A stretch of DNA of 64,000 nucleotides, taken from positions 124,001-188,000 of the forward strand of contig SIHQ01000005.1 in the NCBI GenBank assembly GCA_004762125.1. The letters are read 5' to 3'. The position numbers and the translations under genes were made by a program. This DNA comes from Oceanospirillales bacterium (lineage in GTDB: Bacteria; Pseudomonadota; Gammaproteobacteria; Pseudomonadales; Endozoicomonadaceae). Below, piece by piece: positions 10,356 through 20,202 of this stretch; position 1 is the stretch's first letter, and the number at the start of each line of letters is the position of its first letter. A model generated the notes under the pieces. That model was not told the DNA's origin, did not search any database, and was given only the letters and a program-made list of their open reading frames with translations.

Positions 10356-10648
10356 TACTTTTTTTAATCATCTGTAACCATCTCTTTACCCATTTCTGTC
10401 CGGTTCTCCAGAGTTTTTTACCCGTAAAGAAAGCTCTCCTTCGTTGATTGTGAACACTGCCAACTCTCCTATACTCCTACACCACAGTGTAAGCTTCCAT
10501 CATCCTTGAAAATTTGGGATATTGGCTGCTCTCGATCACTGGTACGTCAGCCCAAGTTTATTACTGTTTGTGGGCTTATGGGATTTCGTTCGTTTGCTGC
10601 CTACCTGCACCTCTTATCGGTAATGGGTCTACGGCTGGAGAGGTTGCT

Positions 10649-11563
10649 GTGAAATACCGTTATTGCCAACTGATCCTGCTATTGGTTCTGTTTCAATCTT
10701 TCGGTGTGTCAGCGTTTGAACCGTCAATCTGTAAAATGTTGGTCAGTGAGGCAGAAAGGCAAAATGACAGTCTTGTGGACTGGCAGCTGGAAAACAATAT
10801 TGAACTGAAAAAACAGGGTTGTTGGAAGGTTCAGCTTCACTACGGAAGACAGGCCATACTTCAGGCCATTAAGGAAAAACGATACTTAGCCAAGGCCCAG
10901 ATAGAGCTGCAGCTCTCTTCCAGTGAGTTTTTTCTGGGCAATTACACCGAAAGTCTGGAACTTGCAGAGTCTGCTCGGACGTTTGCCAAACAACATTCAA
11001 TATGGCGAGAGTATATTGAAAGTCTTTATCTTCTGTCTGGTATCTATCGAGGGCTGGATAATGATGACGCTATAAACTTCGGTAAGAAGGCGCTGGAGAT
11101 ACTTGAGCAGCACAGGATAGATGATAACTTCCTGCGAGCAAAAATCCACTATAACCTGGGCGCAGCCTATAGCGAGAGTAAGACTTCTTCAAGAGATCTG
11201 AAGAAGGCGGAACAGAGTTTCAGAAAAGCCTTTCAAATTTTTTCCAGTCAGAATAATCACTACGAAATGGTTCGTGTTGGTCTCAGGCTGGCCAGAGTGG
11301 AATACCTTCGAAAAAATTATATCAACGCTCTGATCGAAATAGAGACGGTTGAAAATCATATCAATGGGCCAAGATCAAGAATGCTCTACCATTATCAGCT
11401 TGGCAAAGTGTTGCTAGCAATGGGTAGGTATAGTGCTGCCGTTATTGAAGCAGAAAAAGCGCTGGAGCTTGCTGATCGACTGCACGCCATTGTAGATAGA
11501 TCAAGAATTGCGAAGCTTATTAAGAAGGCTGAAGATTTTCAGCCTTCTTCCGGAAAGAAATAA
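10649..11563 (+). CDS. Exported tetratricopeptide-repeat protein
   Basis: The product is 304 residues from the GTG at 10649, which has GGAGAGG six bases upstream and opens a signal peptide (VKYRYCQLILLLVLFQSFGVSA). An ATG at 10514 in the same frame has no ribosome site. The rest is helical TPR-like: ESLELAESARTFAKQH, AKIHYNLGAAYSES, AEQSFRKAFQIF and AVIEAEKALELAD mark successive repeats. It is probably a periplasmic scaffold or the sensor-like N-terminal part of the TPR regulators found in this group, but no output domain is present. Its stop directly abuts the convergent esterase gene. Confidence 0.7.
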   Translation: MKYRYCQLILLLVLFQSFGVSAFEPSICKMLVSEAERQNDSLVDWQLENNIELKKQGCWKVQLHYGRQAILQAIKEKRYLAKAQIELQLSSSEFFLGNYTESLELAESARTFAKQHSIWREYIESLYLLSGIYRGLDNDDAINFGKKALEILEQHRIDDNFLRAKIHYNLGAAYSESKTSSRDLKKAEQSFRKAFQIFSSQNNHYEMVRVGLRLARVEYLRKNYINALIEIETVENHINGPRSRMLYHYQLGKVLLAMGRYSAAVIEAEKALELADRLHAIVDRSRIAKLIKKAEDFQPSSGKK

Positions 11564-12613
11564 TCAGGCGTTTACTGTTTCTTCTGCCTGGCTTATTTGA
11601 GGTTTTTTCGTTGTGACCGGATGATCTGCATATTTCTTGATCCAGTTAATAGCCAAATCAGTACTGTGCTGCATTGCTTTTTTGCTGCCTAAGAAACTGT
11701 GAATCGTTCCAGGAATGCGTTCATGTTTGACCACTGACCCTGCTTCACTTAATTTCTTGGCGTAGGTTTCCGCTTCATCTCTCAGTACATCAATCTCTGC
11801 TGTAGTAATCAGGGCAGGAGGCAGTTCGCTGAGGTTATTTGCTCGTACCGGACTGACATATTCATGATTACGCATTTCAGCATCAGGCACGTAGAGTTCA
11901 ATAGCTTCCTTCATACCGTCTTCTGTTAGCAGATAATTCTTGTGAAACAGACGATATGAATCCCAATCCTGAGTATTCAGAGCATCAAGAACCGGAACCT
12001 GAAGATACTGACAGAACAGGGAAATATTACTTTCATTGCGTGCTTTGAGAGCGAGTGCTGCAGCAAGGTTCCCACCGGCACTGTTACCGCCGGTGCAGAT
12101 TTTTAAAGGATCGCCGCCAAAGATCTCTGCATGCTCACTCAGCCAGCGAAGAACCTCATAGCAATCGTCCAATCCTGCTGGAAATGGATGCTCAGGAGCT
12201 AAACGATAATCAACGGAAACAACCAGAACACCCGCTTCTTTTGCAATAGCTCTTAACTCAGACTCACCGTGTTCCGGCTTTCCTATCTGCCAGCAGCCTC
12301 CGTGCATCCAGACCATTACCGGGAAAGAACCTTCACCTTCAGGCTTGTACAGAGTTACAGGTACATCGCCGTTAATAGTGGGGATAAAACGACGCTGTAC
12401 ATCTATAGATTCATCAATGGATCGGTACTTCATGATAGCGCCCGTGAACTTGTCAGCCCCTTCGCGCTGATCCGGCGTAAAAGGTTTACGCTCGGCACGG
12501 GTCAAAAATGACAGCAATGCAGGTTTAAGGCCAATCCTGCCACCAGGTGTCTGGCCTATTCGGTATAGACTGAAGAGCAAGATCAGAAATACGACAGTGA
12601 GGGCAACAGTCAT
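11564..12613 (-). CDS. HSL-family alpha/beta hydrolase (esterase/lipase)
   Basis: This is a 349-residue serine hydrolase. An N-terminal hydrophobic segment (TVALTVVFLILLFSLY) suggests membrane anchoring. The oxyanion-hole motif is HGGCWQIG, the nucleophile elbow is GNSAGG, the catalytic Asp lies in EIDVLRDEAE and the His in GTIHSF. These are the hormone-sensitive-lipase (Abhydrolase_3) family signatures for short-chain esters. The canonical HGGG is HGGC and the usual GDSAGG is GNSAGG. GGAGA lies eight bases before the ATG. It diverges from the GMC oxidoreductase gene. Confidence 0.85.
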   Translation of the reverse strand: MTVALTVVFLILLFSLYRIGQTPGGRIGLKPALLSFLTRAERKPFTPDQREGADKFTGAIMKYRSIDESIDVQRRFIPTINGDVPVTLYKPEGEGSFPVMVWMHGGCWQIGKPEHGESELRAIAKEAGVLVVSVDYRLAPEHPFPAGLDDCYEVLRWLSEHAEIFGGDPLKICTGGNSAGGNLAAALALKARNESNISLFCQYLQVPVLDALNTQDWDSYRLFHKNYLLTEDGMKEAIELYVPDAEMRNHEYVSPVRANNLSELPPALITTAEIDVLRDEAETYAKKLSEAGSVVKHERIPGTIHSFLGSKKAMQHSTDLAINWIKKYADHPVTTKKPQISQAEETVNA

Positions 12614-12919
12614 GCAGGTGTCTCCTGAATATTGTTATTGTTTTTTTTAGTGAATCGTTTTGATCGCCGCAGACGAACAAAATGTCGATCTCGTTTATGG
12701 CAGATCCAAGACAGAAAATCAGTTTAAGCTAATTGTCTGATAATGTAACCTGTGTATAATTTGACAAAAAATGTCAGCTGTCTAATTTTACAGTTATGTA
12801 CCTAAAGTACTTGAATATGTGGGTCGGTGGCAAAAGAGCAAAGCCAACGATCTCCTGTCTTCAAAGGTGACGGGTATAGACGATCCCGAATTAAAACAAA
12901 AATAAATGGGTTGTTACGA
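12614..12919. promoter_or_regulatory. Divergent intergenic region: operator-like palindrome and a palindromic-repeat copy
   Basis: The region between the divergent esterase and GMC oxidoreductase genes holds a small perfect inverted repeat TGACA-AAAAA-TGTCA (12762-12776), a possible operator for the TetR regulator encoded next to the GMC gene. At about 12843-12879 is a diverged copy of the dispersed palindrome seen at 34845-34912 (AGCCAACG, then TCTTCAAAGGTGACGGGTAT). No gene is seen. Confidence 0.45.
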
Positions 12920-14554
12920 ATGTCGAGTCAGCCATTTCAGGATTCTTTCGATTACATTATTGTTGGCGCAGGCACTGCCGGTTGTCTTTTGGCCAACCGA
13001 TTATCTACTGATGGGAATAGTCAGGTTTTGCTCATAGAAGCTGGAGCGAAAGACAAATCCCTTTTGATTAATGTGCCTATTGGTTTTGCTTTGTTGTACA
13101 GCCATAAAAAGCTTAACTGGCGTCTGCAGTCAGAGCCTGAACCCAACCTTAATAATCGTCGTATCAGTCAACCTCGAGGTAAGGTGCTGGGTGGCTCCAG
13201 TGCTATTAACGGCATGATGTACGTCCGTGGTCAGCCTGAAGATTATGATCACTGGTCTGAATTGGGCAATGAAGGCTGGTCTTATGAAGAAGTGCTGCCG
13301 TATTTTCTGAAAAGTGAAAAACAAACTCGCGGCTCTGATCGCTACCACAATGACACAGGCGAATGGCCGGTATCCGATGTGCGTTTTAGGTCTGAACTGG
13401 CGGATCATTTTGTTGATGCGGCGGTTGAATCAGGGCTGAATCGAAACCCTGATATCAATGGTGCTAAACAGGCAGGTATTGATTATACCCAGCTTTCCCA
13501 GGCCAATGGCCAACGATATTCCAGTTCTCGAGTATTTCTTCATGACGCGCTAAAGCGGCCAAACCTAACAGTAGTTACAGACGCACAGGTTCAGAAAATC
13601 ATTTTTGATAATGATCGGGCTGTAGCTGTTGAGCTGCTATGCAAAAATAAAAAACAGAGCTATCAGGCCAAGCGAGAAGTCATTCTCAGTGCCGGATCTC
13701 TTCACACGCCTCAACTACTGATGTTGTCCGGAGTTGGCGATCGCAGGGAGTTGGCAGACCATAATATTGACGTTGTTGAACACTTGCCTGCGGTGGGTAA
13801 AAACCTGCAAGAACACTTAGGTATCAGTGTCATTTATGAATGCCGAGAAGGACAGAGCATGCTGGAGGAATTCAAACCTCATCGCTTGGTCGGACATATG
13901 GTGAAATACCTGACTCGGAAGAAGGGGTTGCTCTGCTTTAATGGCGCGTTGGTTTCAGGCTTCTTCAACACCAACGGTAATGATCATGAACGACCGAATT
14001 GTCAGGTGGTTTTTTCTCCCGCTGCTGCTGACGATTCAGATCCGGAAAATCGGGTTAAGGTACTGCCCGGCGTAACGGCCATGGCCTACCCGTTGAGACC
14101 GGATGCACGGGGAAGTATTAGTCTGGCATCGGCATCAGTTGATGCTAATCCGGTGATTCGTCATGGTTTTTTGGAAACAGAAAGAGACCGAAAGGAATTG
14201 ATTGATGCAGTGCGTCGTGTCAGGAAAATATTTTTACAGCCCGCGTTGGAATCTTCCGTTCAAAAAGAAATCTTCCCTGGTGTAGAACGACAAACGGATG
14301 AAGCCATTCTTGAATTCATTCGAGAGCATGCTCAGGGTTGTTATCATCCAGTAGGCAGTTGTCGTATGGGGCAAGGAGAAGATGCTGTCGTTGACAATCG
14401 ATTAAGAGTTCATGGATTGAAAGGGCTGAGAGTTGTGGATGCTTCTGTTATGCCAACACTGGTGTCTGGTAATACCAATGCGCCTGTCACTATGATTGCT
14501 GAAAAAGCAGCAGCCATGATTCTGGAGGATGCTGCTCAGGCTTTATCAGTCTGA
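12920..14554 (+). CDS. GMC-family FAD oxidoreductase (choline/alcohol dehydrogenase-like)
   Basis: This is a flavoprotein of 544 residues. The FAD-binding dinucleotide fold is YIIVGAGTAGCLLANRLS near the N-terminus. The GMC signature 1 is PRGKVLGGSSAINGMMYVRG, signature 2 is SAGSLHTPQLLMLSG, and the catalytic His is in HPVGSCRMG (His 476). It probably oxidises an aliphatic alcohol or choline-type substrate. The ATG at 12920 gives the family N-terminus; an upstream in-frame GTG (12827) would translate through a repeat element. The TetR gene overlaps its 3' end by nine bases on the other strand and may regulate it. Confidence 0.9.
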   Translation: MSSQPFQDSFDYIIVGAGTAGCLLANRLSTDGNSQVLLIEAGAKDKSLLINVPIGFALLYSHKKLNWRLQSEPEPNLNNRRISQPRGKVLGGSSAINGMMYVRGQPEDYDHWSELGNEGWSYEEVLPYFLKSEKQTRGSDRYHNDTGEWPVSDVRFRSELADHFVDAAVESGLNRNPDINGAKQAGIDYTQLSQANGQRYSSSRVFLHDALKRPNLTVVTDAQVQKIIFDNDRAVAVELLCKNKKQSYQAKREVILSAGSLHTPQLLMLSGVGDRRELADHNIDVVEHLPAVGKNLQEHLGISVIYECREGQSMLEEFKPHRLVGHMVKYLTRKKGLLCFNGALVSGFFNTNGNDHERPNCQVVFSPAAADDSDPENRVKVLPGVTAMAYPLRPDARGSISLASASVDANPVIRHGFLETERDRKELIDAVRRVRKIFLQPALESSVQKEIFPGVERQTDEAILEFIREHAQGCYHPVGSCRMGQGEDAVVDNRLRVHGLKGLRVVDASVMPTLVSGNTNAPVTMIAEKAAAMILEDAAQALSV

Positions 14555-15133
14555 GAATCCGCTGAATAAGAACTGTTCCAAGTGAACCTTGAGTTGCTTC
14601 GGGTTGTCCAGCTCCAGCTGGCTGCCCGGAAACAGTACGATGGATAAAATAACTCTCTGAATCCAGTCAGCGGTTTTATTGCAATCAAGGCTGGAGCTGA
14701 TTTCACCTGCATCTATAGCCTGCTGAACATGTGCAGGCCAAAAATCCATACAGCTTTGAATATGTTGGCCATTGAGCGCCATCATGGCCGCCGTTTCCGG
14801 TTCTGTTTCACTGATATTGAGGAAAAGATCACTATTACTTTGCTGGCGACACCAGATAATGGCCTGAGTGATTTTATCCAACAACGTTTCATGCTGTGCG
14901 ACTTCCTGTTCTGCGGCTTTACAGAACTGCTCTCCTGCATTGTTAAGAACCGCCGCAACTAATTCGTCTTTATCTTTGAAGTAGTTATAGAGGGTAGCTC
15001 TGGATACTTTTGCAATGGCAGCCACATCCCCCATGGAGGTTTTACGAATCCCGAACCGACGAATAGATTGCTCTGCAGCAGCCAGCATATCAGGCAGTCG
15101 TTTATCAAATTTTACAACATCGGTGGAAGTCAC
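14546..15133 (-). CDS. TetR/AcrR-family transcriptional regulator
   Basis: The 195-residue protein has an N-terminal helix-turn-helix: MLAAAEQSIRRFGIRKTSM, GDVAAIAKVSRATLYNYF and KDKDELVAAVL are the classic TetR signatures. The C-terminal ligand domain is divergent. It converges with and overlaps the GMC oxidoreductase gene by nine bases. The probable target is that gene and/or the neighbouring esterase; this rests on position only. Confidence 0.88.
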   Translation of the reverse strand: MTSTDVVKFDKRLPDMLAAAEQSIRRFGIRKTSMGDVAAIAKVSRATLYNYFKDKDELVAAVLNNAGEQFCKAAEQEVAQHETLLDKITQAIIWCRQQSNSDLFLNISETEPETAAMMALNGQHIQSCMDFWPAHVQQAIDAGEISSSLDCNKTADWIQRVILSIVLFPGSQLELDNPKQLKVHLEQFLFSGFSD

Positions 15134-15257
15134 TTAGATTCAATATCCAGTTTTTTTATGATGAAAATCATTTCACGCTTATAGCTGACAGAGTACAGAC
15201 GCTAAAAGAATCAAGCTTCCTGTCAACGGCGAACTTCTCTGTTAATGGGAGTGCCAC

Positions 15258-15764
15258 TCAGTTCGAAATATCCAGTTGATGGTCGAGCATGTTATCGCCA
15301 TCAAAAAGGAACTTCCCATGAAATCGCTTTCCAGCCAGTAATTCTGGTAACCAGAGATGGTCGTCTTCCCACATTTCGTCGTAAGGCATTTTATCTACGG
15401 GATACCAAAGAGGAATAGCTTCATCGGTCTCCTGAGGTGTTCCTTCAAAATCAGTGGCGGAATAAGCGTGAACATGAATGGAGTAGCCATCAATAAACTG
15501 AAACAAACATTCGCCGTGATAGTGCATATTAATGGGTGTTATCAGGAGCTCTTCCTGTACCTCTCGCACGGCACACTCTGCATGGGTTTCTCCTGGCTCA
15601 ACCTTGCCACCGGGGCCGTTAATTTTGCCCGCACCCAAACCGCGCTTTTTTCGAATCAAAAGCACTTTTCCATCTTTGATAATAAACGTCAAAGTGGCTG
15701 GGTCTTTGGCTTGCCACTGGGGCCAGTCAATTTCCGAGATTGATGTGATGCTCAAAGCGGTCAT
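15258..15764 (-). CDS. MutT/MTH1-like NUDIX hydrolase
   Basis: The product is 168 residues. The NUDIX box is GPGGKVEPGETHAECAVREV followed by QEELLI, with all conserved residues. The C-terminal half (GECLFQFIDGYSIHVHAYSA, then MWEDDHLWLPELLAGKRFHG and FLFDGD) closely follows the human NUDT1/MTH1 layout, including the Met-Trp-x-Asp-Asp substrate pocket. It therefore probably removes oxidised purine nucleoside triphosphates such as 8-oxo-dGTP or 2-OH-dATP from the nucleotide pool. It stands alone. Confidence 0.87.
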   Translation of the reverse strand: MTALSITSISEIDWPQWQAKDPATLTFIIKDGKVLLIRKKRGLGAGKINGPGGKVEPGETHAECAVREVQEELLITPINMHYHGECLFQFIDGYSIHVHAYSATDFEGTPQETDEAIPLWYPVDKMPYDEMWEDDHLWLPELLAGKRFHGKFLFDGDNMLDHQLDISN

Positions 15765-16272
15765 TTAAAGGGTTCCATGAGAAGAGCTGCGGCCTAAGTA
15801 TAACGGATGAGTTTGAAATACCTACTAGCTTTATTAATCCCGTTCCAGAGATAGAATTAGCATGAAATATCAATCTCATTTGGTCTTTATTCATCACTAC
15901 TCTGCAATACTGTTTTACTCGAATGTTATCGAGCGGAAAAGTAGCTAAGTCCATTGAGCCTTAGGGTTCCTTCCTGCTGAATAACTTCCAGATAGAAAGG
16001 TAATGGTTTTTTATGGTTGGTTTTAAATCGTTGGGCAATTAAGCATTGCTGAACACTCATCAGCTTGAATGTTTGCAGTCAGTAATATAAAAATGATTAG
16101 AAATGCTTTCAGCCAAGTAGGCATTGGACATAGCTTCATCTATTTGTTTTTCAACAAGGATAGCAGCTGGTGGTGATTGGAAGGAGGTGGGGCTGGAGGT
16201 GGTGAAATCAGGTAAGAGAGCAATAGCTTAACGCTCTCTCACCTTTAGGGTGTCAGAACCTGAGCAGACTTA
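15765..16272. other. Intergenic region with a stem-loop; no gene seen
   Basis: About 500 bases without a convincing gene. AGGTAAGAGAGC (16210-16221) pairs with GCTCTCTCACCT (16233-16244) with one G-T pair, just beyond the stop of the leftward lipoprotein gene. It probably protects or ends that transcript, although no T-run follows. The rest shows no recognisable feature. Confidence 0.5.
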
Positions 16273-17820
16273 TTAGTTATCCTGTAGTTCACCGTTTATG
16301 TATTTTGGGTCGGTGGTTGCAGCAGTGAACTCTGTACTTGGGAACAGATCTGAATCCAGATCATCTATATCCACAAGGTTTTCAGATTGATCCTGAGGAT
16401 CCAGGTCATCACAGTTGCCATCGACCACACTGCCCAACTGTTGGACTATATCAACCGCTTTGACGACATAGGTGATACCGTCACTGGTGAGCTCAGTACC
16501 GTCAGCCATGCTGAATGCGATTGGAAGGGTAGTGTTTGGAGGGATAATACTGCTACCAAAAATCCCCATGGTGCCTTGACCGTAGTAACTTAGAGGGCCG
16601 CTGTAATCACCAGTTCCACTTCTACTATCAGAAGCAACGAGGGACGCTGTACCAAAGTCAACTTCTCCACCGAAAGTGATGTCCTGAGTACCTGCGTCAT
16701 TTTTTAATACAGCAGTCTGAATGCTATCAGTTGTAGTAACAACCAGCTTATAGGGTGTGCTGTCACTGTTATCACTGGTTATGGAGATAGTTCCATCGGT
16801 CAGAGGCTCTTCAGTCCAGTGGCCCCAGTCTGAGATGAATCCACGCTTCGAATCATTATCATAGGTAAAGCCAATGCCTGGGTTGACTTCAACTTCATCA
16901 CCAGCGGCATAAACATCGCCGTTGGATTTTGTACCACTGGCCTTGTAGAAGAGGGCATAGCCATAGACATCTTCAGTAATTATATTCTTGTCTAGGCACT
17001 GAGGAGTATTTGTGGCTGAGTCAATGGATTCGATAAACTGACCTTCAAAAGCCATTCTAAAGTTACTTGTATCGTTACCTGTACTCAATTTAGTAAAAGA
17101 GAAACCCGCTGTTCGGCCACTGTTTACAGAAGCGTATGACTGCATATCAACACCAGCAGCTACATCCATAGTAATAACCAGTTCTGCCTGATCAGTCGAA
17201 CTACGGTCTGCGGACAAATGAATTTTGGTTTCAGTACCTCCTCCTGTTGGAATAGTCCTCATATACATATCAAAAATACCGAAAGGGGCGGTTGATCTTA
17301 CTCCTTCTTCAACAACAATTCGGACTCTGCTGTCGGCATTCTGACTGTCGTCATCCCAGAATAAATTAAGCTCAAAGCTGGAGCCGGACGTTGTTATTTC
17401 AGTGGTCACTCTTTGGTAAGTGGTAGGACCACCGAAGCACTGGCCTTCTTCAACCATAGAGACGTATTTACCGGTATCGACATTATCCTGTGGTACAACC
17501 TGGCCGACGAAGCAGAGAACACTGTTAATAAATTCTATGGGCTGATTGCCTTCAATATCTACCTGAATACTTTCTGGAGAAAAATTGCTGTACTCAGTAC
17601 CAGCTTCGGAAAATGCACTGACCTGAGCTTGACCACCCTGAACTGAAGCCTGACCACTTTGTGCTGAAGCCTGAACATTCGCACCGCCAGGTTGAATCAA
17701 CCCGATAGAACCAGGTAATTTTAAGCTGCTTGATGAACTACCACTATTTGATGAACCGTCATTACATCCCGATATTGAGAGTGCGATAGCTACAGCCAGA
17801 GAGCTTTTCCATAAGCGCAT
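16273..17820 (-). CDS. Large putative lipoprotein of unknown function
   Basis: The product is 515 residues. It starts with a lipoprotein signal peptide ending in the lipobox LSISGC (Cys 19), followed by a Ser/Asn/Gly linker. The mature part is acidic, rich in Thr, Ser, Asp and Gly, and beta-like, with no recognised domain. GAGGAA lies seven bases before the ATG. A stem-loop follows the stop. Asp at the +2 position after the lipidated Cys is Asn here (CND), so an outer-membrane location is likely under the E. coli rule. No function can be assigned. Confidence 0.75.
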   Translation of the reverse strand: MRLWKSSLAVAIALSISGCNDGSSNSGSSSSSLKLPGSIGLIQPGGANVQASAQSGQASVQGGQAQVSAFSEAGTEYSNFSPESIQVDIEGNQPIEFINSVLCFVGQVVPQDNVDTGKYVSMVEEGQCFGGPTTYQRVTTEITTSGSSFELNLFWDDDSQNADSRVRIVVEEGVRSTAPFGIFDMYMRTIPTGGGTETKIHLSADRSSTDQAELVITMDVAAGVDMQSYASVNSGRTAGFSFTKLSTGNDTSNFRMAFEGQFIESIDSATNTPQCLDKNIITEDVYGYALFYKASGTKSNGDVYAAGDEVEVNPGIGFTYDNDSKRGFISDWGHWTEEPLTDGTISITSDNSDSTPYKLVVTTTDSIQTAVLKNDAGTQDITFGGEVDFGTASLVASDSRSGTGDYSGPLSYYGQGTMGIFGSSIIPPNTTLPIAFSMADGTELTSDGITYVVKAVDIVQQLGSVVDGNCDDLDPQDQSENLVDIDDLDSDLFPSTEFTAATTDPKYINGELQDN

Positions 17821-18038
17821 GAGAAGATTCCTCAGATTGATCGTATTAGTTTGTGTGCTGCTCAGGCCAGGCCCTCAGGCATGGAACAGTGCACAGAAGA
17901 GCTATCTGTCTGTTATCTGCATTTTTTGGGAAAACTTTCTGGGATTGCCAGGAAATGATTTTTTACAGGAAGGCGGGTAAGAAGTGCGGATAAGCTATGC
18001 AGCCCGTTGAATCCGGAACTGCATAGCGAAGTGCTTAA

Positions 18039-19568
18039 TTACTGGCTTTTTTCAGGATAAGGAAACAACTTGTCCAGAGGAATGGATTGACCATTCTCCA
18101 TCACTTGGCGTGCATGGTAACGACGCAGTTTCCTTGGCTCATCAACGCCACAAGAGTGCGCAATCAACTCAATATCATGAACCAGATTGTCGTGGAAGAA
18201 TTTAACCCTTTCGGCCTTCTCTTCAGGCACCAGGCCTCTCTGCAATTTTTCGTTGTGAGTCGTGATACCGGTGGGGCAGGTATTCTTGTTGCACTGCAAG
18301 GCCTGAATACAACCGAGAGCCAACATAAAGCCACGGGCGGATACCATAAAGTCAGCACCCATGCACAAAGCCCAGGCTGCATCCGATGGGTTGATCAGCT
18401 TGCCGGAGCAGATAATTCGAACTCTATCTCTCAGGCCATGTTCCAGTAACAGGTCATGGATAAAAGGAAGGCTCTCTTTCAAAGGCAGACCAACATCATC
18501 CATCAAAGCCATGGGAGCAGCACCGGTGCCTCCATCACAACTGTCGATGGTCATAAAGTCGGGAGCGGACTGACTGCCTCGTTTTTTGATTTCTGCGCAA
18601 AGATCGTAGAGCCAATTGTCTGCACCAAGCACAAACTTTATGCCCACAGGCTTGCCAGTAACGGTTCTGACCCGCTCAATCATATCCAGCAGATCACTGG
18701 TGGAGTTGATCTCCGGATGACGGTTCGGGCTGATGGAATCTTCACCAGCGGGAATCAAACGAATCTTTGAAATCTCTTCAGTGACTTTGTTAGCAGGCAG
18801 GATGCCACCCTTACCGGGTTTTGCTCCTTGTGAGAGTTTTATCTCAAACATTCTCACCTGTTCATGGGCTGCTACTTCCCTGAGACGATCATCATCCATC
18901 TGACCGGCTTCGTTACGAACACCGTATTTGGCGGTACCAATCTGGAAGACGATATCGCAGCCGCCTTCGAGATGATAAGGGGAAAGTCCACCTTCACCGG
19001 TGTTGTACCAGCAGCCTGCTTTTCTGGCACCGTTGGAAAGTGCTTTGACCGCCGGGACTGAAAGAGCTCCAAAACTCATACCGGAGATATTAAATACTGA
19101 ATTGGGTCGGTAGGGTTTCTCGCAGTGCGGGCCGATTAAAACACTGGCTGTCTCTCGGGCATCTTCTGTGAGGGTAGGGTAGGGGCAGTTCAAAAACAGT
19201 ATTGAACCCCGTTCCTTAATTGGCTTGGTGGAACCAAAGGCTACAGTGCTATCCACATTTTTTGCAGCCCTGTAAACCCAGGAACGCTGAGCTCGGTTAA
19301 AGGGCATTTCTTCACGGTCGCCAGAGAAGAAGTATTGACGGAAAAACTCACCAACATGCTCAAAGAAATAACGAAAACGGCCAATAACCGGATAGTTTCT
19401 ACGAATGGTGTGGCTGGTCTGATGCTTGTCGGTCCAGTACATCACCAACACAACAACGACACCGATACCGAGAAAGAAAACAAACAGCGACGCCATTATT
19501 TGCAGAACTGCGGTGAGAAAAGCTACGAAATCGTGGTTCAGCAGCTCCATTCCCATGCTCAGGTCCAT
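18039..19568 (-). CDS. FMN-binding glutamate-synthase-family protein (GltB-like domain, membrane anchored)
   Basis: The product is 509 residues. Residues about 15-45 form a transmembrane segment (LQIMASLFVFFLGIGVVVVL). The remainder is a glutamate-synthase central/FMN barrel: FNISGMSFGALSVPAVKALS, GEGGLSPYH, GAKPGKGGILPANKV, DSCDGGTGAAP and the iron-sulfur-like CNKNTCPTGI. The glutaminase and GOGAT C-terminal domains are absent, so it is one of the stand-alone GltS-like proteins of unknown reaction, not glutamate synthase itself. The ATG at 19568 is chosen for AAGGAG seven bases upstream; an upstream in-frame codon at 19634 has none. Confidence 0.85.
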   Translation of the reverse strand: MDLSMGMELLNHDFVAFLTAVLQIMASLFVFFLGIGVVVVLVMYWTDKHQTSHTIRRNYPVIGRFRYFFEHVGEFFRQYFFSGDREEMPFNRAQRSWVYRAAKNVDSTVAFGSTKPIKERGSILFLNCPYPTLTEDARETASVLIGPHCEKPYRPNSVFNISGMSFGALSVPAVKALSNGARKAGCWYNTGEGGLSPYHLEGGCDIVFQIGTAKYGVRNEAGQMDDDRLREVAAHEQVRMFEIKLSQGAKPGKGGILPANKVTEEISKIRLIPAGEDSISPNRHPEINSTSDLLDMIERVRTVTGKPVGIKFVLGADNWLYDLCAEIKKRGSQSAPDFMTIDSCDGGTGAAPMALMDDVGLPLKESLPFIHDLLLEHGLRDRVRIICSGKLINPSDAAWALCMGADFMVSARGFMLALGCIQALQCNKNTCPTGITTHNEKLQRGLVPEEKAERVKFFHDNLVHDIELIAHSCGVDEPRKLRRYHARQVMENGQSIPLDKLFPYPEKSQ

Positions 19569-19732
19569 GTTAGGACTCCTTACAGACAAAGTGTGGATTA
19601 CAGAAAATGCTGTCGGCAGTGAAATTCTTTGCAACAGGCAGAATCAGCTCTTATTGGCTATTAATTACGTTACCAGTGATAGAGCGGTTTCACTGTAATA
19701 GCAAAAGAATTCAGTTTCTACTCTTCCGCTCG

Positions 19733-20149
19733 ATGTGTAAACGACCAAAAAGTAAGTCGGGGAATGTCATATCCAGATGTATTACGGCACCAAAACAGCA
19801 GTATAAATTGGCTCTGGCTGTATCAGTGGGAGGTATGCTGGAACTGTATGATTTTATAATCTACGCCTTAATGGCCAGTTATATTGCTGAAATTTTTTCC
19901 CCTCATCCAGCAACATTACGTTTCTTCTGAGAACCTTCGCCACTTTTGCGATTGGCTACTGACTTGTTTAACCGTAAACGTCTGATGGTAATGTTATCCG
20001 TTCTTTTAGCTGTAGCTTCTTATCCGGTATTTTTTGTTGCATCAGTTGCTTGTGTCAGTCTTTTCAGTCTGCTGTTCAAGTGGCCAGACTATAGTGCTCA
20101 AGCCCTAGAGAAAAAGCACTTCATATCAATTAGAGTTGCGCTTAAGTGA
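19733..20149 (+). pseudogene. Decayed MFS transporter (paralogue of the gene at 21348)
   Basis: The first frame reads LALAVSVGGMLELYDFIIYA and on to MASYIAEIFSPHP, nearly the same as the N-terminus of the intact transporter at 21348 (SLGGFLEFYDFIIYALMAEY). The frame then breaks near 19920, where TFATFAIGY continues in another frame, stops, and jumps to LMVMLSVLLAVASYPVFF, which corresponds to a late transmembrane helix. Most of the centre is deleted. The remnant and the intact copy flank pldA. Confidence 0.8.
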
Positions 20150-20202
20150 TCAGTGACTTAACTTTGCTTATATTCTGATCACTTCTGTTACCGATACCTT
20201 TC

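Noticed and set aside
12827-12919. Upstream GTG start for the GMC oxidoreductase, adding 31 residues
   Set aside because: The extension would translate a copy of a non-coding repeat and does not match the family; the ATG at 12920 gives the usual N-terminus.
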